Under the pieces are notes generated by a model that saw nothing but the letters and a program-made list of their open reading frames with translations, was not told the DNA's origin and did no database searches. This document shows, piece by piece, positions 25,505 through 34,179 of a DNA stretch of 64,000 nt. Location of the stretch: assembly GCA_038239345.1 (NCBI GenBank), contig JBBSEX010000015.1:62001-126000 (forward strand), in the 5' to 3' direction. A program made the position numbers and the translations under genes. The DNA is from JBBSEX01 sp038239345. Lineage in GTDB: Bacteria > Acidobacteriota > Terriglobia > Bryobacterales > Bryobacteraceae. The stretch's first letter is position 1, and every line of letters starts with the position of its first letter.

Positions 25505-26915
25505 TGAACTGACCGCGGCGATTCGAGAGATCCAGCAGCGGGTCCGTGCGCGCCACCCAAATGGTGTTATCGGCGGAACCAATATTCCCATCCCCGATCT
25601 GACGCCTTTAGCTCGCGCTCGCGATGCCGCCGAAGGAAAGGTGGCCGCGATAGGCACGGTAAATCCACGCCGCGGTGGGCTATCCAACTCAATCGTCCAG
25701 CGAATAAAGAAACTGGTAGCCCGGGCGCTCGACTGGCATGTTCGGGAGCAAGTGGAATTCAACCGGGCCATTGTCGCTTCGCTGCAGGCGAATATTGAGA
25801 CCATGGCTGAGATGAATCGCGTCGTCGTGCAGGTGGCGGCGGGCTTCGAACAGCAAATCGCCGCGCTCCGTAGTGAGATTGTAGGCACCGAAGCGAAGAT
25901 GGAAATTCTGCTGCGGGAAGCGCGGGAGCTGAAAGATGTCCGCTTGCATTGGTCTCAATGGCGAGTGGAATGGGAAGAGAAAATGACCCGGCATGAGGTT
26001 CATGTTCTACGAACCATCGCCGATCTGCAGGGTGCCTATCAGCATCGCCTGACGCTGACGGAAGTCTCGTTCCGCGCCGCGATGGATGCCCAGCATCGCG
26101 AATTCACGGCCTCTATGGAACGCGACACATTGCGGCTGCAGGAGCGTTTCTGGAAAGACTTCGAAGCAGTTCACTTGGAATTTGAGAAGCTGATTCACAA
26201 TGAGCTGCGCATCGTCAGGCAGCGCGGATTCGCCCAAGTCCCCACAGCGGCCGGGGTTCGCGAAACACCCGCGGAGGAAATCTCCCTAGATTGGCTTCGT
26301 TTTGCAGATACTTTCCGCGGCTCCGATCAGTATGTACTGGCGCGTCAACAGCTCTATATCAGCCGTTTTGCCGGGCACACGGATGTGCTGGACATCGGTT
26401 GCGGCCGCGGTGAATTCCTGGAAGCGGCGAAGGCCGCGGGCATTAGCGCGGGAGGGATCGACCTGAGCGAGGAAAACGTCGGGCTCTGCCGGGCGAAAGG
26501 GCTGGACGCAGCAAGAGCTGATCTATTTGTCCACCTTGCCGAACAAGCGGATTCGTCTTTGGGCGGCATCTACTGCTCGCAGGTGGTTGAGCATCTGCCA
26601 CCCAATCGTCTGCCTGAGTTTATTCGTCTGGCGGGGCAGAAACTTCGCCGCGGCGCCCTGATCGCCATCGAGACTCCGAATCCCGAATGCCTGGCCATCT
26701 TCGCCACTCATTTTTATATCGATCCTACGCACACTCGTCCGGTTCCTTCCGCTTTGCTGGCCTTTTACCTGCGGGAATCCGGATTTGGGCGGATCGAAGT
26801 CGAGCGTCTGAGTCCGGCGATAGAGACCATGCCCTCGCTAGCTTCCTTACCCGAAGACTTTCGGAACGCGTTCTTTGGGGCGCTGGACTACGCGATTTTC
26901 GCCGAGAGATTGTAG
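25494..26915 (+). CDS. Class I methyltransferase with long N-terminal coiled-coil region
   Basis: 473 residues from GTG 25494, overlapping the end of queF. Residues of about 70-260 are helical and charged, likely coiled coil. The C-terminal 200 residues hold a SAM-dependent methyltransferase: HTDVLDIGCGRGEFLEAAKAAG (motif I), GIDLSEENVGLCRAKGL, then IYCSQVVEHLPPNRLPEFI and IAIETPNPECLAIF, with FYIDPTHTRPVPSALLAFYL. The last motif is typical of polysaccharide chain-terminating methyltransferases such as the WbdD N-domain. A role in capping a surface glycan with coiled-coil length control is plausible but inferred; no glycosyltransferases are nearby. Confidence 0.8.
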   Translation: MAADELTAAIREIQQRVRARHPNGVIGGTNIPIPDLTPLARARDAAEGKVAAIGTVNPRRGGLSNSIVQRIKKLVARALDWHVREQVEFNRAIVASLQANIETMAEMNRVVVQVAAGFEQQIAALRSEIVGTEAKMEILLREARELKDVRLHWSQWRVEWEEKMTRHEVHVLRTIADLQGAYQHRLTLTEVSFRAAMDAQHREFTASMERDTLRLQERFWKDFEAVHLEFEKLIHNELRIVRQRGFAQVPTAAGVRETPAEEISLDWLRFADTFRGSDQYVLARQQLYISRFAGHTDVLDIGCGRGEFLEAAKAAGISAGGIDLSEENVGLCRAKGLDAARADLFVHLAEQADSSLGGIYCSQVVEHLPPNRLPEFIRLAGQKLRRGALIAIETPNPECLAIFATHFYIDPTHTRPVPSALLAFYLRESGFGRIEVERLSPAIETMPSLASLPEDFRNAFFGALDYAIFAERL

Positions 26916-27023
26916 GTCGAAGCCTAAACGACCGTAGCCCTTTGATTGACCTCTTGCCCCACGATAATTCGCTATCGTAATTGGACCCGGAGTACACTAG
27001 CGGGTAAGCAAGGAGAGCGATCG

Positions 27024-27923
27024 ATGTTTCGTTATTGGGCTTTACTCAGTTTGACGGCGGCGCAGGCTCTTGGCCAGGACCAAGCTCCAGCGGAAATGAA
27101 GGCGCGAGAGTGGTTTTATAATCCCCCCGCCGCGGCGAAGCCGGCAACGCCGCCGGTAGAAACACACAAAGCTCCGCGCAAGACCACACCCAAGCCGCCT
27201 CCGATCGACACGACGCTAGCCGACACCAAGCGGCCAGAGGATCGCACGCCAATTTCTAATCGACCCGTCCCCGATCGTTCCGTTATACAAAACGTGAGCA
27301 ATGTCACGATGCGGCCACTCGGGTTGCGCTACAGCATTTCCAAGCGCGTCGACAATGATTTTATGGAAGTCGACAGCGACACTGTGTTCCATTCGGGCGA
27401 CAAGGTCCGGGTGACTGTGCAGTCTAACGACACCGGTTATCTTTACATCATTGCCGCGGGTACCAGCGGATCATGGAGCGTTCTTTTTCCCAACAAGGAG
27501 ATCAATTCCGGTAACAACCTGATTGAGAAAGGCAAGAGCTACACCATCCCCGGAACTCCGTCGGGACAATGGAGCCTGGAGGGTCCGGCGGGAACCGAAA
27601 AATTGTTTCTAGTACTATCTCGCCGCCCGGAACAAGACCTTGAAAAATTGCTATATAACGTGCGTTCCAACGGTTCGAATGTTCCAGTTTCAACGCCGGT
27701 TTCAGAGGAGCCGAAGCATCTGATGATCGCCTCCAACAGCATGCCCATCAACGATGCGCTGGTGAACCGTATCCGCGGACAAATGATCGCCCGCGATCTC
27801 GTTTTTGAAAAGGTAGATGAGGCCACTCCTGGCGAAAAGAAGGAAGCGGCGGTGTACGTCGTCAACACCAATCGCAGCGCCGACGCCAAGCTGACCGTAG
27901 ATTTGAGCTTGAAGCATCAGTAG
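27024..27923 (+). CDS. Exported DUF4384 domain protein A
   Basis: 299 residues from ATG 27024, with AGGAGAG at 27011-27017. Signal peptide to about ALGQ. A Pro-rich linker (residues about 30-85) is followed by the DUF4384 domain: DSDTVFHSGDKVRVTVQSNDTGYLYIIAAG, WSVLFPNKEINSGNNLIEKGKSYTIP, GPAGTEKLFLVLSRRPE. DUF4384 is a small beta domain usually fused to or encoded beside signalling and protease proteins. First gene of a three-gene operon ending in a caspase-like protein. An inverted repeat ACGATA-N6-TATCGT (26961-26978) lies upstream. Confidence 0.82.
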   Translation: MFRYWALLSLTAAQALGQDQAPAEMKAREWFYNPPAAAKPATPPVETHKAPRKTTPKPPPIDTTLADTKRPEDRTPISNRPVPDRSVIQNVSNVTMRPLGLRYSISKRVDNDFMEVDSDTVFHSGDKVRVTVQSNDTGYLYIIAAGTSGSWSVLFPNKEINSGNNLIEKGKSYTIPGTPSGQWSLEGPAGTEKLFLVLSRRPEQDLEKLLYNVRSNGSNVPVSTPVSEEPKHLMIASNSMPINDALVNRIRGQMIARDLVFEKVDEATPGEKKEAAVYVVNTNRSADAKLTVDLSLKHQ

Positions 27924-27929
27924 ACGATT

Positions 27930-28619
27930 ATGACCCGCGCCTATTGCTTGATCGTTACCGGTTTTCTTTGCGCGGCGGAAGTTCTCCCGCAGACCGCGCC
28001 CGCCCATCGCATGACTTTGCAGGTGGAGCGCTTCGACAAGAGTGCCTGGCAAAGCGTTGACCCTTCGCTCGTCTTTTCGCAAAAAGATCGCGTGCGATTT
28101 CGTTTTCAAGCCAACTTTGACGGTTACCTCTACGTAATGAATTTCAGCACCACGGGTAAATACGAATTGCTCTATCCGCGCACCGATACCGGAGAGGATA
28201 ACCGCATCGCAGCGTCGCAGGAATACACGGTCCCCGCCACACAAGGCTGGTTCCGGGTTGCGGGACCGCCCGGGCACGATGTCGTCTATTGGGTGATCAG
28301 CCCTGTCGATCTGGGTGGGGCAACGCCGCAAGCACCCTACGTTCCGCTGCCGCCGCCTCCGGAACCTGGAAAAATACCCACGAGTTTCACGCCACGCTGC
28401 GACGATACAATTTTCAAGGCTCGCGGAGAATGCCTCGACACGTCGGCAGGACCCCGTCAAGTCCGGCAGAACGAAGCCCTCCCCCAGAATCTTGAAAGCA
28501 CGCGCGACACCAAGCGGCGCGAATTGCTGTTCGTTCAAAACAAAAATCAGTTTGTCGTTTCGTCTCCCGTCCCTTTGGATGGCCCGGTGATCTATGAATT
28601 CCGCCTTGCGCACAAGTAG
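27930..28619 (+). CDS. Exported DUF4384-like protein B
   Basis: 229 residues starting six bases after protein A. Signal peptide, then a second copy of the DUF4384 pattern: VDPSLVFSQKDRVRFRFQANFDGYLYVMNFS, YELLYPRTDTGEDNRIAASQEYTVP, GPPGHDVVYWVISPV. A Pro-rich stretch (PYVPLPPPPEPGK) and a C-terminal tail of about 85 residues with two Cys follow. Overlaps the caspase gene by 26 bp. Possibly an inhibitor, substrate or sensor of the protease (inference from coupling only). Confidence 0.8.
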   Translation: MTRAYCLIVTGFLCAAEVLPQTAPAHRMTLQVERFDKSAWQSVDPSLVFSQKDRVRFRFQANFDGYLYVMNFSTTGKYELLYPRTDTGEDNRIAASQEYTVPATQGWFRVAGPPGHDVVYWVISPVDLGGATPQAPYVPLPPPPEPGKIPTSFTPRCDDTIFKARGECLDTSAGPRQVRQNEALPQNLESTRDTKRRELLFVQNKNQFVVSSPVPLDGPVIYEFRLAHK

Positions 28620-30657
28620 TGTAATCGTTCTCTGCCTTGCGGCATCTCTCTTCGCTCAGGAGAAGAAGCAGCGCGATCTCAAGTACGAGGAAGCGAACGT
28701 ACCGAAAACCCCTGCCAGTACGACGGTGCCACGCAGTTACGCGGTGGTGATCGGTGTCGCCAATTATAAGAATCTTCCGGCCAAAGCACAGTTGGATTTC
28801 CCTGAGCGCGATGCCGAAGCCGTCTACTCAATTCTGATCAGTCCGGAGGGCGGCAACTTTCGCGCCGAAAATGTTCATCGCTTAATAGGACCGAAAGCAA
28901 CGCTAGCCAACATCCGGCAGGAGTTGGAAACGTGGTTGCCCGCGGTTACAAAAGATGACGACCGCGTTCTGATTTATTTCGCCGGCCACGGCTTCGTCAA
29001 CAATGAACGGGCTTATCTCGCTCCCTACGACATCACGCCCGACAACATCCAGGACTCCGGGTATCCAATGGATACGCTGGGCTCCGTGATCGGCACAAAG
29101 ATTAAAGGCAAATGGAAAGTGCTGCTGACGGATTCCTGCCATAGTGGCGCAATCACGCCGGAAGCCGACGCACAGAAAATCAATAAGAGCTTGCTCGACC
29201 TGAACAAGTCTTTGTTCTCCCTGACCGCCAGCCGCGACCGTGAGCGTTCCTTCGAAAGCAAGGATTGGGGCGGCGGACATGGCATCTTCACTTACTATGT
29301 CGTGAAGGGGATGGAGGGCGAGGCCGACGAGAATAAAGACGGCATCGTCACCGCCGATGAGCTTGCCGAATATGTGCGGCGCAATGTTCGCGAAGTTACC
29401 AAGGGCCAGCAGAACCCCACATCCGATCGCGGCAGTTTCGACTCCAACATGCTGTTGTCGTTCCTGCCTAATGGACTCCGCTCAGGCAAGCCGCCGGCGC
29501 CGAAGAACGGCACGCTGATTTTCGAATCCAATATGGATGGCGTGGAAGTTTTCCTGGACGGTAACTCGATGGGCGTGGTTGATAAGGGAACGCCGCTAAA
29601 ACTGCCGGGGCTCCTGCCAGGCGCGCATACAGTGAAGGCCGTGAAGTTGGGGTATGAACCCGACGGGCCGCGCGATGAGATGGTTTATCCAGGGCAGGAT
29701 GCCACAGTCTCGATCAAGATAATGATCCCGAGGCGTCGCAATAAAGCAGCCATCGACCTGTTTGACAAGGGGCTTGAGCAGTACAACAAAGGCGGAGCAG
29801 CGAATTACAAACTGGCGGTGGATAATTTCTCCAAGGCCCTGCAGACAGACCCCACGTATAGCCATGCAGCGCTTTACCTGGGGCGCGCTTACAACTCTCT
29901 ATTCGATGAAGAGAACTCGCTCAAAGCGTTCCGCAAGGCCATTGAAGTGGATCCCGACTACATGGAAGCGCGCACCAGTTTAGGTGGCATGCTGCTTGAC
30001 ACCGGCGCGGTGGATGAAGCGATTCGCCAGTTCAACATCGTCACCCAGCGTGAACCGAAAAATGCGATGGCGTTCTATTTGCAGGCCCAGGCGTACCGCA
30101 TGAAAGGGCTCTACCCCGATGCTATCGAATCGGCAAAAAAGGCCATCGGTTTAACGCCTACCGTTGGCGAGCCGCATCTTTGGCTGGCCGAAAGCTTACG
30201 CCAACAAGGCAATTATCAAACCTCGATGAACGAGTATGTGCAGTATCTGAAGCTCAGCGACTTCGACAGCAAGCTAGCGGGAAAACTCAATTATTACGTC
30301 GTCGGATTCCTGGCGGGTATGGGTCGTAAGAAGCGCGCGGCGCAAGCCGATACGTGGAAAGATATGCGCAACCTGGCGTATTTTGGGCTTTGCGATTGCG
30401 AGTATCTGCTGAACAACTTCGATAGCGCAATCCCTTACTGCCAGAAGGCCCTTGTTTACGATAAGACCGATCCATTCGCGCATTACCGTTTGGCCCTGGC
30501 CTACATGAAGGAAGCCAAGCAAACCGGCAGCCTGGAGACATTGGCGGCGGCCGGCAATCACTTTCGCGCGGTTCTGGAAATTAACCCCGACCTGGAACAA
30601 GCCGGCCCATCCCGCCAAAATCTCAAAGCCATCGATGGCATGCTGAAGACTCCATAA
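28594..30657 (+). CDS. Caspase-like (peptidase C14) - PEGA - TPR protein with signal peptide
   Basis: 687 residues. Signal peptide ending near LAASLFAQ. Caspase domain about 45-300: YAVVIGVANYKNLP, catalytic His132 in IYFAGHG and Cys182 in LLTDSCHSG. Residues 245-256 (DENKDGIVTADE) match a Ca-binding EF-hand-like loop, as often seen in bacterial caspase homologues. PEGA domain about 308-378 (GVEVFLDGNSMG, LLPGAHTVKAVKLGYEP). TPR repeats about 385-685 (YSHAALYLGRAYNSLFDEENSLKAFRKAIEVDP). Probably a secreted cysteine endopeptidase with a surface-binding and a scaffold module. Substrate unknown; the two DUF4384 proteins upstream are the obvious partners. Confidence 0.88.
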   Translation: MNSALRTSSVIVLCLAASLFAQEKKQRDLKYEEANVPKTPASTTVPRSYAVVIGVANYKNLPAKAQLDFPERDAEAVYSILISPEGGNFRAENVHRLIGPKATLANIRQELETWLPAVTKDDDRVLIYFAGHGFVNNERAYLAPYDITPDNIQDSGYPMDTLGSVIGTKIKGKWKVLLTDSCHSGAITPEADAQKINKSLLDLNKSLFSLTASRDRERSFESKDWGGGHGIFTYYVVKGMEGEADENKDGIVTADELAEYVRRNVREVTKGQQNPTSDRGSFDSNMLLSFLPNGLRSGKPPAPKNGTLIFESNMDGVEVFLDGNSMGVVDKGTPLKLPGLLPGAHTVKAVKLGYEPDGPRDEMVYPGQDATVSIKIMIPRRRNKAAIDLFDKGLEQYNKGGAANYKLAVDNFSKALQTDPTYSHAALYLGRAYNSLFDEENSLKAFRKAIEVDPDYMEARTSLGGMLLDTGAVDEAIRQFNIVTQREPKNAMAFYLQAQAYRMKGLYPDAIESAKKAIGLTPTVGEPHLWLAESLRQQGNYQTSMNEYVQYLKLSDFDSKLAGKLNYYVVGFLAGMGRKKRAAQADTWKDMRNLAYFGLCDCEYLLNNFDSAIPYCQKALVYDKTDPFAHYRLALAYMKEAKQTGSLETLAAAGNHFRAVLEINPDLEQAGPSRQNLKAIDGMLKTP

Positions 30658-30682
30658 AAAAAGCCAACCCCCGTGGGATTGG
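30656..30682 (-). terminator. Intrinsic terminator of the TonB receptor gene
   Basis: On the minus strand CCAATCCC pairs with GGGGTTGG over an ACG loop (eight pairs including one G-U), followed by C and seven T (plus-strand A-run 30656-30662). It lies just past the end of the minus-strand receptor and overlaps the last bases of the convergent caspase gene. The plus-strand version has an A-C mismatch, so it works best for the minus transcript. Confidence 0.7.
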
Positions 30683-30705
30683 GCCTTCGAAGCGAACCGA
30701 ATTCC

Positions 30706-33700
30706 TTAAAACAATAATTTCAACGCGAACTGAATCTGCCGCGACGGGTAGGTGTTACGAATGGTGCCGAACGCCGCGTCCGTAATTCGCGTGTTCGGAA
30801 TCCCGAAGTTGGTGTGATTCAGGAGGTTGAAAAACTCCGATCGGAACTGAATTTTGACGCTCTCCCGGATACGGAAACTCTTGTTGGCCGAAAAGTCCCA
30901 CTGCTCGAAGCCTTTAGCGCGGAACGAATTGCGGCCGACGTTCCCGAACGGCGCATCCGGAGTCGGCACGGTAAAGGTGTATCCGGCGAAAAAAGTGTTA
31001 AGGCTCTGGGGTTTACTTTGGCTGGCTGCGCTGCCGGTAACGTTGGGACGCTGGAAGGCCTGGCCGCGATAATCGTTGGAAAGTCCGGTGGTATCGGTTG
31101 CCGTATTCGGCGCGTAAACGATGTCGAGCGGAGTGCCCGTATGAGCAGTGTTTATTGTGTTGAGTTCCCATCCGCCGAGAAATGCATCGACGAATCCGTT
31201 GAGGCTCGCTCCAAATCTGCGGCCTTTACCAAATGGAAGCTGGTACACGACACTGCTGACGTTGTTGAACTTCACGTCGAATGAGGACGGCCCTCGTTCG
31301 GCTGCGAGATTGCGAATATTCTGCGGATTGGCTTGAAAATAACCGGCGTAGGTTTCCAGAGCCTGCTCGGAATCGCCGATAGCATTTCCCCAGGTGAAGG
31401 AATTCAGCAAGTAAAGGCCCGCACCGAAGCGATGTTCAAATCGCGCCGAGAGTCCATTGTAATGATTGTTGCCGGCGGGATCGACCCAAGTGATAGGACC
31501 AAAAGTTGGGATGGGACGCCGTGCCTGCACTCCTAGAGTTTGCCCTGGCAGGTTCGGACTCGCCTGATTGTAGTCGGCCAGAATGGGAAGGCGAAGGCTG
31601 TGGTTGCCGTTATACGCGACTTCTATCAAAGTGTTCTTCGTGATCTCGCGCTGAATCGACAAGAACCAATTCTGGACATACGGGTTGCGCGTATCTGGTG
31701 GAACATAGACGACGTTCGAATTTGCGGGATTGAAGCTGGAAGGATTCGCTATGCCCGTGGTGAAAGCATTCTGCGTTGTGAGGAAGGTGGAAGGCACCGC
31801 GCCTCCCGCTGGAATGGATTGGTTCAACACGCCGAAGAGAGCTTGCGGAGCGTTGATGCCTTCGAGAGCACTTCCCACGCGATTGAAGAACGTGTAGCTG
31901 ATTCCATAGCCGCTTCGAATCACGGTCTTCGGAGTTAGGCTGTAGGCCAATCCAATGCGCGGACCATAATCCTTATAGTCGGGACTGACGAGGCTGCGGT
32001 TTTTCAAACTGCCGCTGGTGGCTCTCAGCATCGAGTTCGTGGTGGGATCGAAATTCGAGTAATTGTTATCGCGCTCATACAGAGGCGTAGCGAATTCCCA
32101 GCGCAATCCGACATTCAAGGTCAGCTTCGGTGTGACGCGGTAATTGTCCTGGAAATATAGCGAGTGGACATACTGGCGCAGATTAACGACGGTGTAACTG
32201 CCTTGATTGATCTGGCTCGGCAAACCGAAGATCAGGTCTGCCAGATTGTAGCTGGTGGCGTCGGCGGGAACTGTACAACCGGTAGCTTGTCCCAATTGGG
32301 CGCACGTCGGTTTACTAAACTGCCCGGCGTACACGTTCTGCCCGTACAGAGGATTCACATCCAAAATTTCGGTGTGAATTCGCAAGTATTCATAGCCCAT
32401 CTTCAGCGAGTGCCGCCCGATGTTCTTAGTGAAGTTGATTTTCGGATCCCAGGAAGTCGGATTCTGAAATTGCGGGTTGCTAGTTTGCCGGCCGAGCGCC
32501 GTAAATCCGGAGACCGTTTGCGTGTTGAACCCACCAGTTAAACCCGGGGTAGTGGGCAGGCCCTGGATGCCGAACAACGACTGCAGGCTAGGCCCACCCA
32601 GCAGAGCTGGTTGCTTTCCGGCGAGAACGCGCGTGAAACCCATCCGGGCTTCGAGGATAGAGCTGGATGTTACCGTCCAGGTATAGCCGACCGATGCGTT
32701 CTGATCGAGTACGTGGATGTAACCGTTGCCATCGCCACCCGATGGGCCGGCGAACGAAGGCTGATAAAACTGATTATCTTTACGTTGGCTGAAGCGCGCG
32801 AAGGCCGACATCCGGTCGCTAATCTGACCGTCGATCTTGGCGTCGAATTTGTCGCTGTAATCGCGAACCAGCAGCAGCGCCCCATAGTTGTTTGACCGTC
32901 CCGCACCATTAAGAGTGGGCAGGCCACCCAGAAGAGCCGCAGCGAAGGGATTCAGGCTGGCAATCGGAATCTGCGTATTTGCCGGATAAACTACGTTGGT
33001 TAGCCGGTTCACCACCGTCACCGGTAGAATGCCCGCGCGGTCGGTGACGGTTGGCAGCGAATCGAAGTTCAGGTAGCGCTGCAACTGCCGGAAGCCTTCG
33101 TAATCGGCAAAAAAGAAGAGCTTGTTTTTGACGATGGGGCCGCCCACCGTTCCACCAAATTGATTACGCTGCAGAGTGGGCTTGACGAAAACAGCCGAGG
33201 TGAACAGGTAGCCCGTGGCATTCAAATCCGTGTTGCGCAGAAACTCATACGCGGTGCCGTGAAACTGATTTGTGCCCGACCGCATGACCGCCGTAATGAC
33301 AGCGCCGCCGACGCGTCCATACTCGGCGCCATAGTTGCTGGTGATCACTTTGAACTCGGCGATGGCGTCCGGCGAAGGCTGCACTACCTGCGAAGAATAA
33401 CCTTGATTACTGGTCCCGTAAGCATTGTTATCCATGCCATCGAGAAGGAAATTGTTATACGTGCTACGCATGCCGTTCACGTTGAATGCGCCTTCGCGCG
33501 GCGTGCCGCTGGGAGAGAACGAAGAGGCGATGGGCGATTTAATAACGTTGGTGGAGAGCAAAGCCAGGTCGGCATAATTGCGCCCATTCAGCGGAAGCTC
33601 GACCACGGCGGCCGAGTTTACTACCTGGCCGCGCTCGCTGGAGTCGGTCTCAAGCGTGGATGCGGCGCTGGTCACTTCGACGGTGTCGTTAACCGCGCCA

Positions 33701-34041
33701 ACTTGGAGCGAGAGGTCCACACGTTGGCGGGCTCCCACATAAACCCGTATGCCGCTGGCGACGGCCTTGGAAAATCCTGGCGCCTCGGCTGTGACGGTGT
33801 AATTGTCGCCGATCTTTACGTTATTAAACGTATAATTCCCATCATCGTCGGAGACCGTTTTCGCGATCGAATTTGTGTCCTGATTCACCAGTGTTACGTT
33901 GGCTTTGGCGATGGCCGCGCCGGAATTATCGCGAACGTTGCCAAGAACATCGGCGCTGTCGAACTGCGCGAAGGCGGCGATACACGTGAATAACAGGGCG
34001 CACAAAGCCCGAGATAGAACTCTTGTGAGTCTGGATGTCAT
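30706..34041 (-). CDS. Oar-like TonB-dependent outer membrane receptor
   Basis: 1111 residues. Signal peptide (ALCALLFTCIAAFAQ). N-terminal carboxypeptidase-regulatory-like domain (VLGNVRDNSGAAIAKANVTLVNQDT, YTFNNVKIGDNYTV), then a plug (VVELPLNGRNYADLALLS, NVNGMRSTYNNFLLDGMDNN, IAEFKVITSNYGAEYGRVGG) and a long barrel ending in the aromatic RQIQFALKLLF. This architecture is massively expanded in Acidobacteria and takes up or exports large substrates such as oligosaccharides or peptides. AAGGGGA before ATG 34041 is the ribosome-binding site. Substrate cannot be inferred. Confidence 0.93.
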   Translation of the reverse strand: MTSRLTRVLSRALCALLFTCIAAFAQFDSADVLGNVRDNSGAAIAKANVTLVNQDTNSIAKTVSDDDGNYTFNNVKIGDNYTVTAEAPGFSKAVASGIRVYVGARQRVDLSLQVGAVNDTVEVTSAASTLETDSSERGQVVNSAAVVELPLNGRNYADLALLSTNVIKSPIASSFSPSGTPREGAFNVNGMRSTYNNFLLDGMDNNAYGTSNQGYSSQVVQPSPDAIAEFKVITSNYGAEYGRVGGAVITAVMRSGTNQFHGTAYEFLRNTDLNATGYLFTSAVFVKPTLQRNQFGGTVGGPIVKNKLFFFADYEGFRQLQRYLNFDSLPTVTDRAGILPVTVVNRLTNVVYPANTQIPIASLNPFAAALLGGLPTLNGAGRSNNYGALLLVRDYSDKFDAKIDGQISDRMSAFARFSQRKDNQFYQPSFAGPSGGDGNGYIHVLDQNASVGYTWTVTSSSILEARMGFTRVLAGKQPALLGGPSLQSLFGIQGLPTTPGLTGGFNTQTVSGFTALGRQTSNPQFQNPTSWDPKINFTKNIGRHSLKMGYEYLRIHTEILDVNPLYGQNVYAGQFSKPTCAQLGQATGCTVPADATSYNLADLIFGLPSQINQGSYTVVNLRQYVHSLYFQDNYRVTPKLTLNVGLRWEFATPLYERDNNYSNFDPTTNSMLRATSGSLKNRSLVSPDYKDYGPRIGLAYSLTPKTVIRSGYGISYTFFNRVGSALEGINAPQALFGVLNQSIPAGGAVPSTFLTTQNAFTTGIANPSSFNPANSNVVYVPPDTRNPYVQNWFLSIQREITKNTLIEVAYNGNHSLRLPILADYNQASPNLPGQTLGVQARRPIPTFGPITWVDPAGNNHYNGLSARFEHRFGAGLYLLNSFTWGNAIGDSEQALETYAGYFQANPQNIRNLAAERGPSSFDVKFNNVSSVVYQLPFGKGRRFGASLNGFVDAFLGGWELNTINTAHTGTPLDIVYAPNTATDTTGLSNDYRGQAFQRPNVTGSAASQSKPQSLNTFFAGYTFTVPTPDAPFGNVGRNSFRAKGFEQWDFSANKSFRIRESVKIQFRSEFFNLLNHTNFGIPNTRITDAAFGTIRNTYPSRQIQFALKLLF

Positions 34042-34179
34042 GGATCCCCTTAATTGAACTTAACTGATCTAGGGTATCGAGCAGCGGTGTCAGCATTATG
34101 CCAGATTCATGACAATAACATTACAGGTCTGAAACGAGGCCGAACACTAGAGGAAGGACATGCGGCATGCCACAATTTG

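Noticed and set aside
33160..33993. Plus-strand frame of 277 codons opposite the TonB receptor
   Set aside because: Antisense shadow of the receptor plug and N-domain; no recognisable motifs.
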